NCBI GenBank assembly: GCA_963723455.1
Contig: CAVRQM010000003.1
Span: forward strand, 124,001-188,000
Reading direction: 5' to 3'
Origin: CAVRQM01 sp963723455
GTDB lineage: Bacteria; Pseudomonadota; Alphaproteobacteria; Acetobacterales; Acetobacteraceae
DNA: 64,000 bases
Under the pieces are notes generated by a model. It saw only the letters and a program-made list of their open reading frames with translations. It did not search any database and was not told the DNA's origin. This document shows, piece after piece, positions 54,836-63,964 of the stretch; position 1 is the stretch's first letter; every line of letters starts with the position of its first letter. Made by a program: the position numbers and the translations under genes.

Positions 54836-55771
54836 ATGAAGACAACCGCCGTGGTGCTGAGGGAGCCGGAGCAGCTGGCGCTCGCCACGCTCGACCTGAC
54901 GCCGCCCGGCGAGGCCGACGTGGTTGTGGACATCGAGTTCAGCGGCATTAGCACCGGCACCGAGCGGCTGCTGTATTCGGGGCGGATGCCGGCGTTTCCG
55001 GGAATGGGCTATCCGCTGGTGCCCGGCTACGAGTCGGTCGGTCGCATCGCCGCCGCCGGCCCGCGATCGGGCCGCGAGCCGGGGGCGCGGGTGTTCGTGC
55101 CGGGGGCGAATTGCTATGGCGCGGTGCGCGGCCTGTTCGGCGGCGCCGCATCGCGGGTGGTGCTGCCCGGCGCGCGCGTGGTTCCGGTCACGGAGTTCGA
55201 TGGCGAGCGCGCCGTCCTGCTGGCGCTGGCCGCGACTGCGCATCACGCGACCCCCTCCGGCGGGTCGCCGCCGGAGCTGATCGTCGGGCACGGCGTACTC
55301 GGCCGCCTGCTGGCGCGGCTGGCGGTGCTGGCAGGGGCTGCGCCGGTGGTCTGGGAAACCAACCCGGCGCGCGCGGCGGGCGCCGACGGCTACGCGGTGA
55401 TCGACCCGGACGCCGACACGCGGCGCGACTACCGGGTGATCTGCGACGCCAGCGGCGACGCATCGATGCTCGATGCGCTGGTGGCGCATCTGGCGCCCGG
55501 CGGCGAGATCGTGCTGGCCGGGTTCTACAGCGAGCGTCTGGGCTTCTCGTTTCCGCCGGCCTTCATGCGCGAGGCGCGCATCCGCATCGCCGCGCAATGG
55601 CTGCCGGCCGACATGGCGGCGGTCGCGGCGCTGGCCGCATCCGGCGCGCTGTCGCTGGACGGGCTGATCACCCATCGCGCGCCGGCCAGCGAAGCGCCGC
55701 GCGCATACGCCACCGCATTCGGCGATTCCGCCTGCCTGAAGATGGTCCTTGATTGGAGAGGCTGCGCATGA
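54836..55771 (+). CDS. bchC: Bacteriochlorophyllide a dehydrogenase BchC
   Basis: A 311-residue zinc-free alcohol-dehydrogenase-like enzyme that oxidises 3-hydroxyethyl bacteriochlorophyllide a to bacteriochlorophyllide a. It starts MKTTAVVLREPEQLALATLDL. The FSGISTGTERLLYSG and YPLVPGYESVG segments are the family landmarks. ATG at 54836 has a GGGGAG ribosome site. The stop overlaps the bchX start (ATGA), so the genes are translated together. Confidence 0.95.
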   Translation: MKTTAVVLREPEQLALATLDLTPPGEADVVVDIEFSGISTGTERLLYSGRMPAFPGMGYPLVPGYESVGRIAAAGPRSGREPGARVFVPGANCYGAVRGLFGGAASRVVLPGARVVPVTEFDGERAVLLALAATAHHATPSGGSPPELIVGHGVLGRLLARLAVLAGAAPVVWETNPARAAGADGYAVIDPDADTRRDYRVICDASGDASMLDALVAHLAPGGEIVLAGFYSERLGFSFPPAFMREARIRIAAQWLPADMAAVAALAASGALSLDGLITHRAPASEAPRAYATAFGDSACLKMVLDWRGCA

Positions 55772-56781
55772 ACGCCACCGTTCGCCCCGTGCCGGTTCAG
55801 GCCGCGATGCAGGAGCAGCTGCGCGCCGAGGCCGCGATCGAGCCGGATGCGCCCAGCACCGAGCCGGCGACGAAGCAGACGCAGATCATCGCCATCTACG
55901 GCAAGGGCGGGATCGGCAAAAGCTTCACCCTCGCCAACCTGTCCTACATGATGGCGCAGCAGGGCAAGCGGGTGCTGCTGATCGGCTGCGACCCGAAAAG
56001 CGACACCACCTCGCTACTGTTCGGCGGCCGGTCCTGCCCGACCATCATCGAGACCTCGGCCAAGAAAAAGGCGGCCGGCGAGGCGGTGGCGATCGGCGAC
56101 GTGTGCTTCAAGCGCGACGGCGTGTTCGCGATGGAGCTGGGCGGCCCGGAGGTCGGCCGCGGCTGCGGCGGGCGCGGCATCATCCACGGCTTCGAGCTGC
56201 TGGAGAAACTTGGTTTCCACGACTGGGGTTTCGACTACGTGCTGCTGGATTTCCTGGGCGACGTGGTGTGCGGCGGCTTCGGCCTGCCGATCGCGCGCGA
56301 CATGTGCCAGAAGGTGATCGTCGTCGGCAGCAACGACCTGCAATCGCTGTATGTCGCGAACAACGTCTGTTCGGCGGTCGATTATTTCCGCAAGCTGGGC
56401 GGCAATGTCGGCGTCGCCGGCATGGTGATCAACAAGGACGACGGCACCGGCGAGGCGTCGGCATTCGCGCAGGCTGTCGGCATCCCGGTGCTGAGCGCGA
56501 TTCCGGCCGACGACGACATCCGCCGCAAAAGCGCCAATTACGAAATCATCGGCCGGCCCGGCGGGCGCTGGGCGCCGATGTTCGAGCAGCTTGCGACGCA
56601 AGTGGCCGAGGCGCCGCCGGTGCGCCCGACGCCGCTGACGCACGAGAAGCTGCTCGGCCTGTTCAAGGGCGATGCGGTCGGCCGCGGCGTGGTGCTGGAT
56701 CCGGCGACGATGGACGACATGTGCGCCGGGGTGGCGCCGGTGGCCAAGCCGTCGCTCGAAGTAATCTACGAGAGCGCGTGA
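55768..56781 (+). CDS. bchX: Chlorophyllide a reductase iron protein BchX
   Basis: A 337-residue NifH-like ATPase that feeds electrons to BchYZ for chlorophyllide a reduction of ring B. The P-loop reads YGKGGIGKSFT, and the two cysteine segments for the shared [4Fe-4S] cluster are GRGCGGRG and VVCGGFGLPIA. Length is normal. It overlaps bchC by four bases and is followed two bases later by bchY. Confidence 0.97.
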   Translation: MNATVRPVPVQAAMQEQLRAEAAIEPDAPSTEPATKQTQIIAIYGKGGIGKSFTLANLSYMMAQQGKRVLLIGCDPKSDTTSLLFGGRSCPTIIETSAKKKAAGEAVAIGDVCFKRDGVFAMELGGPEVGRGCGGRGIIHGFELLEKLGFHDWGFDYVLLDFLGDVVCGGFGLPIARDMCQKVIVVGSNDLQSLYVANNVCSAVDYFRKLGGNVGVAGMVINKDDGTGEASAFAQAVGIPVLSAIPADDDIRRKSANYEIIGRPGGRWAPMFEQLATQVAEAPPVRPTPLTHEKLLGLFKGDAVGRGVVLDPATMDDMCAGVAPVAKPSLEVIYESA

Positions 56782-56783
56782 GC

Positions 56784-58279
56784 ATGGACGGCGCGATCGC
56801 CCCTGCGGTTTCGGGTTCAGGCTGCCACGGCGGCCGGGAGACGATGCTCGACGCCGCCCGCGTGGCCGGCAAAAGCGAGGCGATGGCGCGGCTGCTGCAG
56901 GACTATCCGCGCGGGCCGCACGACCAGCCGCAATCCATGTGCCCGGCCTTCGGCTCGCTGCGCGTCGGACTGCGGATGCGGCGGACGGCGACCATCCTGT
57001 CCGGCTCGGCATGCTGCGTGTACGGCCTGACCTTCACCTCGCATTTCTACGGCGCGCGGCGCAGCGTCGGCTACGTGCCGTTCAACTCCGAGACGCTGGT
57101 GCGCGGCCAGCTGTTCGAGGACATCCGCAACGCGGTGTTCGAGATCGCCAAGCCCGAGCTGTACGACGCGGTGGTGGTCATCAATCTGTGCGTGCCGACC
57201 GCATCGGGCGTGCCGCTGGACCTGTTGCCCAAGCAGATCGACGGCGTGCGCATCATCGGCATCGACGTGCCGGGCTTCGGCGTGCCGACCCATGCCGAGG
57301 CGAAGGACGTGCTGGCCGGCGCGATGCTGCGCTATGCCCGCACCGAGGCCGAGCAGGGACCGGTGCAGCGGCCGCGGCAGGCCGCGTCGGACATGCCGAC
57401 GGTGGCGCTGATCGGCGAGTTGTTCCCGGCCGATCCGGTCGGCGTCGGCGCGCTGCTGGCGCCGATGGGCTTGGCGATCGCGCCGCAGACGCCGTCGCGC
57501 GAATGGCGCGATCTGTACGCGGCGCTGGATTGCGCGGTCGCCGCCGCGGTCCATCCGTTCTACACCGCCAGCGTGCGCGAGTTCCGCGCCGCCGGGCGGC
57601 CGGTGGTCGGCTCCGGCCCGGTCGGGGTCGAGGGCACCGCCGCCTGGCTGGACGCGATCGGCCGCGCGGCCGGCGTGTCCGGCCGACGCTGCAAAGGCGC
57701 GCGCCCTGCCGGCGATCCGCGCCGCGCTGGAGGCCAGCCGGATCGCCGCGCGCGTCACCGTGTCCGGCTACGAAGGGTCCGAGCTGCTGGTGGCGCGGCT
57801 GCTGATCGAGGCCGGCGCCGAGGTGCCCTATGTCGGCACCGCCTGCCCGCGCACCGAATGGAGCGACGCCGACCGCGAGTGGCTGGAGGCGCGCGGCACG
57901 CATGTCCAGTACCGCGCCTCGCTGGAGCAGGACATGGCCGCGATGCGCGACGTGCGGCCGGATCTCGGCGCTCGGCACCACGCCGCTGGTGCAGCAGGCG
58001 AAGGAGCTGGGCATCCCGGCGATCTACTTCACCAACATGGTCTCCGCCCGGCCGCTGTTCGGGGCGGCGGGCGCCGCGGCGCTGCCCGGCATCATCGCCG
58101 CGCAGACGCGTGGCGCGGAGCGCTTCGCGCGCATGGTGTCGTTCTTCGCGGGCGTCGGCACGGGCGAGGCGGCCGGGTATGGCTGGACGCAGAAGCCGGT
58201 CGAGCCGCCGGGGGCGCGCGAGCGGATGCGCAAGCTGCGCGCCGCCCGCGCGAAGGCCACCGAAGCGGTGGGCACCTGA
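56784..58279 (+). CDS. bchY: Chlorophyllide a reductase subunit BchY (two frameshifts as sequenced)
   Basis: BchY forms the catalytic complex with BchZ, binding substrate and a [4Fe-4S] cluster. Cluster cysteines are in QSMCPAFGSL and GSACCVYGLT, and the SHFYGARRSVGYVPFNSETL core (key SHFYGARRSVGY) is present. As sequenced the frame changes near 57681 and near 57967, with family sequence continuing perfectly to the TGA at 58277. A full BchY of about 498 residues is expected and would be essential for bacteriochlorophyll a, so sequencing error is the likelier cause. Downstream bchZ starts three bases later. Confidence 0.92.
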
Positions 58280-58282
58280 TCG

Positions 58283-59744
58283 GTGCTGGTGCTCGATCAC
58301 GACCGGGCCGGCGGCTACTGGGGCGCGGTCTATGCCTTCACCGCGCTGCGCGGGCTGCGCGTGGTGATCGACGGGCCGGTGGGCTGCGAGAACCTGCCGG
58401 TGACGGCGGTGCTGCACTACACCGACGCGCTGCCGCCGCACGAGCTGCCGATCGTCGTCACCGGCCTGTCGGAGGAATCGCTGTCGTCCACCGGCACCGA
58501 GGGCGCGATGCGCCGGGCCGCGGCGACGCAGGACCCGGACCTGCCCGCCGTGGTGGTGACCGGCAGCATCGCCGAGATGATCGGCGGCGGCGTGACGCCG
58601 GAGGGCAGCAACCTGCTGCGCTTCATTCCGCGCACCATCGACGAGGACCAGTGGCAGGCAGCGGACCGCGCGATCAACTGGCTGTGGACCGAGTTCGGCC
58701 CGAAAAAGGCGCGGGCGCCGAAGCCGCGCGCCGACGGGGGCGCGGCCGCGCGTGAACATCATCGGCCCGATCTACGGCACCTTCAACATGCCCTCGGATC
58801 TGGCCGAAATCCGCCGGCTGGTCGAGGGGATCGGCTGCGAGGTCAACCTGACCTTCCCGCTCGGCGCGCATGTCGAGGACATCCCCCACTTGGCGGACGC
58901 CGAAGCCAATGTCTGCATGTATCGCGAGTTCGGCCGGAAACTGTGCGAGACGCTGGACCGGCCATATCTGCAGGCGCCGATCGGCCTGCACGCCACCACC
59001 GCCTTCCTGCGCGCGCTGGGCGAGCTGGTCGGCGTCGATCCCGAGCCGTTCATCGAGCGCGAGAGGCACACCACGATCAAGCCGCTCTGGGATCTGTGGC
59101 GCAGCGTGACGCAGGACTTCTTCCCGACCGCCGCGTTCGCGATCGTCGCCACTGAGACCTACGCGCGCGGGGTGCGGCGGTTCCTGGAAGACGACATGGG
59201 CATCCCCTGCACCTTCGCAGCGTCTCGCCGGCCGGGCGTGAAGCCGGACAACGCGGCCACGCGCGCCGCGCTGCGCGAGACGCCGCCGCTGGTGCTGTTC
59301 GGCTCGTTCAACGAGCGGATGTATGCGGCCGAGGCCGGGCTGCGCTGCGTGTTCATCCCGGCCTCGTTCCCAGGGGCGATCATCCGCCGCGCCACGGGCA
59401 CGCCGTTCATGGGCTATGCCGGAGCCACCTACATCGTGCAGGAATTCTGCAACGCGCTGTTCGATGCGCTGTTCCACATCCTGCCGCTGGGCAGCGAGAT
59501 GGACCGCGTCGAGCCGACCCCAGCACGGCTCCGCCACTCCGAGGCCTGCCCGTGGGACGACGATGCGCTGAGCCTGCTGGACGAGCACGTGCAGGCCGAG
59601 CCGTTCCTGCTGCGCATCTCGGCGGCCAAGCGGCTGCGCGAGCAGGTCGAGCGCGCGGCGCGACGCGACTGCGACGAGCGCATCTCGGCCGCGCGCGTAG
59701 CCAGCGTGCTGCGCCACCGCAGGGCTGCGGAGCCGGTCGCGTGA
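58283..59744 (+). CDS. bchZ: Chlorophyllide a reductase subunit BchZ (one frameshift as sequenced)
   Basis: Second catalytic subunit of chlorophyllide a reductase. GTG at 58283 opens the canonical N-terminus (key LVLDHDRAGGYWGAVYAF and IDGPVGCENLPVT, with the cluster cysteine in GCEN). The frame changes near 58742, after PKPRADGGA, and the rest (NIIGPIYGTFNMPSDL to the end at 59744) is intact. The expected length is about 486 residues, as in relatives. The pufB gene follows after 146 bases. Confidence 0.93.
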
Positions 59745-59890
59745 TGCCGGCTTGCGCATCAGTGTTCCACGCCTTTTTCCCCGGCGTCGCCGGACGGAAA
59801 AGCTGCCGCGGCGCGCGTCGCCCCGGCGAACCTCGCCGCGCGGGATGGCCGCGGCATCGGCGGCAACGCCGTTTCCTGGAGGACAGTCGA

Positions 59891-60133
59891 ATGGCTATCG
59901 TTGACGACGTCGATAGGAGGGGCGCCTCGATCTCGGGCCTTTCCGAGCCGGAGGCGCGGGAGTTCCACCGCATCTTCATCACCAGTTTCGTGGTGTTCGT
60001 GGTGGTCGCGATCATCGCGCACTTCCTCGCTTGGCAGTGGCGTCCTTGGCTGCCCGGCCCGCACGGCTACGCGACGTCGATGCTCGACGGCGCGCATAAT
60101 GCGATGAGCGCGCTCATCGCCCATCTGGCATAG
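59891..60133 (+). CDS. pufB: Light-harvesting 1 beta polypeptide PufB with long C-terminal tail
   Basis: An 80-residue LH1 beta subunit with one membrane helix (about 27-50). The bacteriochlorophyll-ligating histidine is H44 in IIAHFLAWQWRPW, and H26 in EFHRIF is the conserved outer histidine. Normal LH1 beta chains end soon after WRPW at about 48-54 residues; here 27 more residues (54-80, with a PGPHGYATSMLDG start) follow. ATG at 59891 has a GGAGG ribosome site. It heads the pufBALMC unit; no pufQ lies between it and bchZ. Confidence 0.92.
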   Translation: MAIVDDVDRRGASISGLSEPEAREFHRIFITSFVVFVVVAIIAHFLAWQWRPWLPGPHGYATSMLDGAHNAMSALIAHLA

Positions 60134-60145
60134 GGAGGAGCGACC

Positions 60146-60337
60146 ATGTGGCGTGTATGGCTGCTGTTCGATCCGCGGCGGGTGCTGACGGCACTGTTCA
60201 TCTTTCTGTTCGTGCTGGCGCTGCTGATCCACTTCATCCTGCTCAGCACCGACCGTTTCAACTGGTTGGAAGGCCCGCATTCGAATGCCGGCATGGCCAC
60301 CCAGAACTCCTCGTTGCCGGCGCCGGCGACGAAATAG
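60146..60337 (+). CDS. pufA: Light-harvesting 1 alpha polypeptide PufA
   Basis: A 63-residue LH1 alpha chain. It starts MWRVWLLFDPRRVL, the family N-terminus, with one helix and the ligating H29 in ALLIHFILL (A25-x3-H29). The periplasmic tail (residues 32-63) is polar and ends PAPATK. It lies 12 bases after pufB. Confidence 0.95.
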   Translation: MWRVWLLFDPRRVLTALFIFLFVLALLIHFILLSTDRFNWLEGPHSNAGMATQNSSLPAPATK

Positions 60338-60362
60338 CCACGTCCGACATAGCCTCGCCCAT

Positions 60363-60415
60363 CCCCGGGGCGGACGCGGCGGCGGCGGGCTGCCGGCGCC
60401 CGTCCGCCGCCCGGG
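60363..60415 (+). promoter_or_regulatory. Stem-loop between pufA and pufL
   Basis: A GC-rich inverted repeat: bases from about 60363 to 60376 pair with 60401-60415 around a small bulge. In Rhodobacter puf mRNA a hairpin at this place protects the light-harvesting part from decay, giving more LH1 than reaction centre. The same role is inferred here. Confidence 0.65.
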
Positions 60416-60448
60416 AGCATCGCATCGCCTGAGCCGGAGGAGACGACC

Positions 60449-61276
60449 ATGGCCATGCTCAGCTTCGAGCGGAAGTACCGGGTGCGCGGCGGAACACTGA
60501 TCGGCGGCGACCTGTTCGATTTTTGGGTCGGACCGTTCTATGTCGGCTTCTTCGGAGTCACCTCGCTGTTCTTCGCGCTGCTCGGCACCGCGCTGATCCT
60601 GTGGGGCGCGGCGCTGGGCGGCACCTGGAACGTGTGGCGCATCAACATCGCCCCGCCGGACATCAGGTATGGACTGGCGCTGGCCCCGCTGAAGGAAGGC
60701 GGGCTGTGGCAGATCATCACGATCTGCGCGATCGGCGCGTTCGTATCCTGGGCGCTGCGCCAGGCGGAGATCAGCCGCAAGCTGGGCATGGGCTACCATG
60801 TGCCGTTCGCCTACGGCGTCGCGATCTTCGCCTACGTCTCGCTGGTGGTGATCCGGCCGCTGCTGATGGGCGCCTGGGGCTTCGGCTTCCCCTATGGCAT
60901 CCTCGCCCATCTCGACTGGGTATCGAACACCGGGTACCAGTACCTGCACTTCCACTACAATCCGGCGCACATGCTGGCGATCACGTTCTTCTTCACCACG
61001 GTGCTGGCGCTGTCGATGCATGGCGGGCTGGTGCTGTCGGCGGTCAATCCGTACCGGCGCGGCGACACGGTGAAGACCTCCGAACACGAGAACACCTACT
61101 TCCGCGACACGATCGCCTATTCGATCGGCGAGCTGGGCATCCACCGGCTCGGGCTATTCCTGGCGCTGTCGGCCGGGTTCTGGAGCGCCGTGTGCATCAT
61201 CATCAGCGGGCCGTTCTGGACGCGCGGCTGGCCGGAATGGTGGGGCTGGTGGCTCAACCTGCCGATCTGGCGCTAG
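60449..61276 (+). CDS. pufL: Photosynthetic reaction centre subunit L
   Basis: A 275-residue membrane protein with five helices that binds the special pair, accessory bacteriochlorophyll and quinone A side with PufM. It starts MAMLSFERKYRVRGGTL. Cofactor ligands by motif are H154 (accessory), H174 (special pair, NPAHM), H191 and H232 (iron). The residue matching L168 is H169 in FHYNPAH, the normal histidine. ATG at 60449 is 21 bases after a GGAGG-rich stretch. Confidence 0.97.
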   Translation: MAMLSFERKYRVRGGTLIGGDLFDFWVGPFYVGFFGVTSLFFALLGTALILWGAALGGTWNVWRINIAPPDIRYGLALAPLKEGGLWQIITICAIGAFVSWALRQAEISRKLGMGYHVPFAYGVAIFAYVSLVVIRPLLMGAWGFGFPYGILAHLDWVSNTGYQYLHFHYNPAHMLAITFFFTTVLALSMHGGLVLSAVNPYRRGDTVKTSEHENTYFRDTIAYSIGELGIHRLGLFLALSAGFWSAVCIIISGPFWTRGWPEWWGWWLNLPIWR

Positions 61277-61297
61277 GCGAGGGCAAGGGGAACGACG

Positions 61298-62278
61298 ATG
61301 GCCGAGTATCAGAACATCTTTACCCATGTTCAGGTCCGCTCGCCGCTGCATCGCGGCGTGCCGGTCGCCCGCGGATCCTGGGCGCGCACCCGCAAGGCCG
61401 GGTTCAGCCACCTGCTGGGCCGCTTCGGCGACGCGCAGGTGGGGCCGTTCTACCTGGGCACCACCGGTCTCGCCTCGCTGATCTGCGGGTTCATTGCGAT
61501 CGAGATCATCGGCCTGAACATGTGGGCATCGGTGAACTGGGATCCGATCCAGTTCGTTCGACAATTGCCTTGGCTGGCGCTGGAGCCGCCGCCGCCATCC
61601 CTGGGACTGACCATCCTGCCGCCATTGGCGCAGGGCGGCTGGTGGCTGATGGCCGGCTTTTTCCTGACCACGTCGATCCTGCTGTGGTGGGTGCGCATCT
61701 ACCGGCGGGCCAAGGCGCTCGGCATGGGAACCCATGTCGCCTGGGCGTTCGCCGCGGCGATCTGGCTGTATCTTGTGCTGGGCTTCATCCGTCCCATCCT
61801 GATGGGCAGCTGGGGCGAGGCGGTGCCGTTCGGCATCTTCCCGCATCTGGACTGGACCGCCTCGTTCTCGCTGCGCTACGGCAATCTGTTCTACAACCCG
61901 TTCCACATGCTCTCGATCGTGTTCCTGTACGGCTCGACCCTGCTGTTCGCGATGCATGCGGCCACCGTGCTGGCGACGTCGCGCTATGGCAGCGAGCGTG
62001 AGATCAGCCAGATCACCCATCGCGGCACCGCGTTCGAGCGCGGGATGCTGTTCTGGCGCTGGACGATGGGTTTCAACGCGACCGCCGAATCGATCCATCG
62101 CTGGGCATGGTGGTTCGCCGTGCTCTGCCCGATCACCGGCGGTATCGGCATCCTGCTGACCGGCACGGTGGTGGACAACTGGTTCCTTTGGGGCGTCAAG
62201 CACGGCATAGCCCCGGCCTATCCGGCGGTGTTCCCCAACGTCGTCGATCCCGGCCACCTGCAGGGAGCGGTGCAATGA
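61298..62278 (+). CDS. pufM: Photosynthetic reaction centre subunit M
   Basis: A 326-residue membrane protein with five helices. It starts MAEYQNIFTHVQVR. Ligands by motif are H183 and H203 (bacteriochlorophyll, NPFHM), H220 and H267 (iron), and Y211 matches M210 of Rhodobacter, a residue that speeds charge separation. Length is slightly above that of Rhodobacter M. It follows pufL after 21 bases and overlaps pufC (ATGA). Confidence 0.97.
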   Translation: MAEYQNIFTHVQVRSPLHRGVPVARGSWARTRKAGFSHLLGRFGDAQVGPFYLGTTGLASLICGFIAIEIIGLNMWASVNWDPIQFVRQLPWLALEPPPPSLGLTILPPLAQGGWWLMAGFFLTTSILLWWVRIYRRAKALGMGTHVAWAFAAAIWLYLVLGFIRPILMGSWGEAVPFGIFPHLDWTASFSLRYGNLFYNPFHMLSIVFLYGSTLLFAMHAATVLATSRYGSEREISQITHRGTAFERGMLFWRWTMGFNATAESIHRWAWWFAVLCPITGGIGILLTGTVVDNWFLWGVKHGIAPAYPAVFPNVVDPGHLQGAVQ

Positions 62279-63426
62279 GCTTCCGGCTCAATCTCGGGAT
62301 CGGCCTGTGCGTGGTCGTGGGCGTGGGCGTGCTGCTGACCTTCGAGCGGCCGCCGGTGGACGTGGTGCAGCGCGGATGGCGCGGCCTCGCCATGCAGGAG
62401 GTGTTCAACCCGCGCACCATCAAGGCCGAGCTGGTGACCAACCAGGTGCCGCAGCCGGATCCGCCGCAGGATCCAGCAGGCCAGCCGTCGTCGGCCGTGT
62501 ACCAGAACGTGCAGGTGCTGGGCAAGCTGGACGCCAACGAGTTCCTGCGCCTGATGGGCGCCATCACCAACTGGGTGTCGCCGCAGCAAGGCTGCAACTA
62601 CTGCCATAATCCCGAGAACCTGGCCGACGACTCGCTGTACACCAAGCGGGTGGCGCGGCGGATGCTGCAGATGGTCGCGCACATCAACGGCAGCTGGCAG
62701 AACCATGTCGGCGGCGTCGGCGTCACCTGCTACACCTGCCACCGCGGCAATCCGGTGCCCTCGCAGATCTGGTTCGCCGACCCCGGCCGCGCGCATTTCA
62801 ACGGCATGGTGCAGGAATACACCAGCAAGAACCACCCGAACCCCAGCATCGACGATTCCTCGCTGCCGCGCGACGTGTTCACGCCATTCCTGGACCAGGC
62901 GCAGAGCATCCGCGTGCAGGCCAGCACGCCGCTGCCGACCGGCGATCTGCACTCGATCAAGCAGACCGACTGGACTTATGGCCTGATGATCCATTTCGCC
63001 GAATCGCTCGGCGTGAACTGCACCTATTGCCACAATACCCGAGCCTTCTCGGACTGGAGCCAGAGCACGCCGCAGCGGGTCAGCGCGTGGTACGGCATCC
63101 GCATGGTGCGTGACCTCAACACCGAGTATCTGAGCCCGCTGCGCGTGCAGTTCCCGCATAACCGCCTGGGCGTGCTGGGCGACTCGCCAAAGGTCAACTG
63201 CGCGACCTGCCATCAGGGCGTGTACAAGCCGCTGTTCGGCGTCAGCATGCTGCAGGCCTACCCGGAACTGGGCGCGAACAGCCCGATCGCCGCCGTCGCG
63301 GTCGTCCCCGCCCCCGCCGCGCCTGCGGCCCCCGCCGCTGCGCCAGCCGCCGCACCCGCCCCGGCTCCCGCGGCCGCCCCGACGCCGGCCCCGGCCCCGG
63401 CCCCGACCCCGGCCAAGACGCCTTAG
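62275..63426 (+). CDS. pufC: Tetraheme reaction-centre cytochrome c subunit PufC
   Basis: A 383-residue cytochrome with four CxxCH sites: C107-C110-H111, C152-C155-H156, C249-C252-H253 and C309-C312-H313, with Met axial-ligand candidates at M94 and M130. It re-reduces the photo-oxidised special pair from the periplasm. The N-terminus is a single helix (about residues 5-22) with no lipobox before the cysteine, so it is probably anchored by the uncleaved helix. The C-terminus, from about residue 341, is an Ala/Pro-rich tail of about 40 residues not found in most PufC. It overlaps pufM by four bases. Confidence 0.95.
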   Translation: MSFRLNLGIGLCVVVGVGVLLTFERPPVDVVQRGWRGLAMQEVFNPRTIKAELVTNQVPQPDPPQDPAGQPSSAVYQNVQVLGKLDANEFLRLMGAITNWVSPQQGCNYCHNPENLADDSLYTKRVARRMLQMVAHINGSWQNHVGGVGVTCYTCHRGNPVPSQIWFADPGRAHFNGMVQEYTSKNHPNPSIDDSSLPRDVFTPFLDQAQSIRVQASTPLPTGDLHSIKQTDWTYGLMIHFAESLGVNCTYCHNTRAFSDWSQSTPQRVSAWYGIRMVRDLNTEYLSPLRVQFPHNRLGVLGDSPKVNCATCHQGVYKPLFGVSMLQAYPELGANSPIAAVAVVPAPAAPAAPAAAPAAAPAPAPAAAPTPAPAPAPTPAKTP

Positions 63427-63443
63427 GCCGGGCCGGGCCGGGC
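63426..63443. repeat. Short GGCCG tandem repeat after pufC
   Basis: Directly after the pufC stop the sequence repeats GGCCG about four times with one-base overlap, at the pufC-cytochrome c gap (97 bases). It may be a slippage-prone GC tract; I see no hairpin with T run here. Confidence 0.5.
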
Positions 63444-63523
63444 CGGACGCGGCACGACGCCTGGACATTTTCCGGGACGCGCTATCTGATGCTGACTGCG
63501 TCCCTGAAAGAAACGGAGAAGTC

Positions 63524-63907
63524 ATGAAGCTCGCGCGGATGGTCCAGGCCCTCGCCCTCGCAGCATGCGTCGCCCCGGCCCTGCCGACAGCGGCATCGGC
63601 CGCCGGGGATGCGGCGGCTGGCAAGGTGATCTTCAACAGGTGCCTGGTCTGCCACACCATCGAGCCGGGCAAGTGGAAGATCGGCCCGAGCCTGTGGGGT
63701 GTGGTCGGCCGCCCGTCGCACAGCCTGCCGGGCTTCAACTACTCGAACGCGATGAAGAACTACAACGTGGTCTGGACCCCCGACGCGCTGGATCATTACC
63801 TGACCGCGCCGATGAAGGTGGTTCCCGGCACGCGGATGATCTTCCCCGGTCTGCCGAACCCGACCGACCGGCAGAATGTCATCGCCTATCTCGAAACCCT
63901 GAAGTAG
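63524..63907 (+). CDS. Soluble c-type cytochrome (cytochrome c2-like)
   Basis: A 127-residue periplasmic cytochrome with a signal peptide (about 1-26, ending ASAA). The heme site is C40-LV-C43-H44 and the axial methionine is M105 in GTRMIFPGL, as in class I cytochromes c2. The C-terminal DRQNVIAYLETLK helix is typical. It lies just after pufC, 97 bases downstream, and before a terminator, so it may be co-expressed with the puf genes and donate electrons to PufC; that is inferred from position. Confidence 0.9.
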   Translation: MKLARMVQALALAACVAPALPTAASAAGDAAAGKVIFNRCLVCHTIEPGKWKIGPSLWGVVGRPSHSLPGFNYSNAMKNYNVVWTPDALDHYLTAPMKVVPGTRMIFPGLPNPTDRQNVIAYLETLK

Positions 63908-63919
63908 CGCGCGACCCAC

Positions 63920-63964
63920 GGCGCGGACCGCCGCCGCGGCGGGGTCCGCGCCGGGTCTGCTTTT
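63920..63964 (+). terminator. Rho-independent terminator after the cytochrome c gene
   Basis: A perfect ten-base-pair stem (63920-63929 with 63943-63952) encloses a self-complementary GC core. It is followed by a short T tract at 63961-63964. It starts 13 bases after the cytochrome stop and closes the puf-cytochrome transcript. Confidence 0.75.

Noticed and set aside
60363..60415. Stem-loop between pufA and pufL as a terminator
   Set aside because: No T run follows, and pufL, pufM and pufC must be transcribed through; an mRNA stability element fits better.
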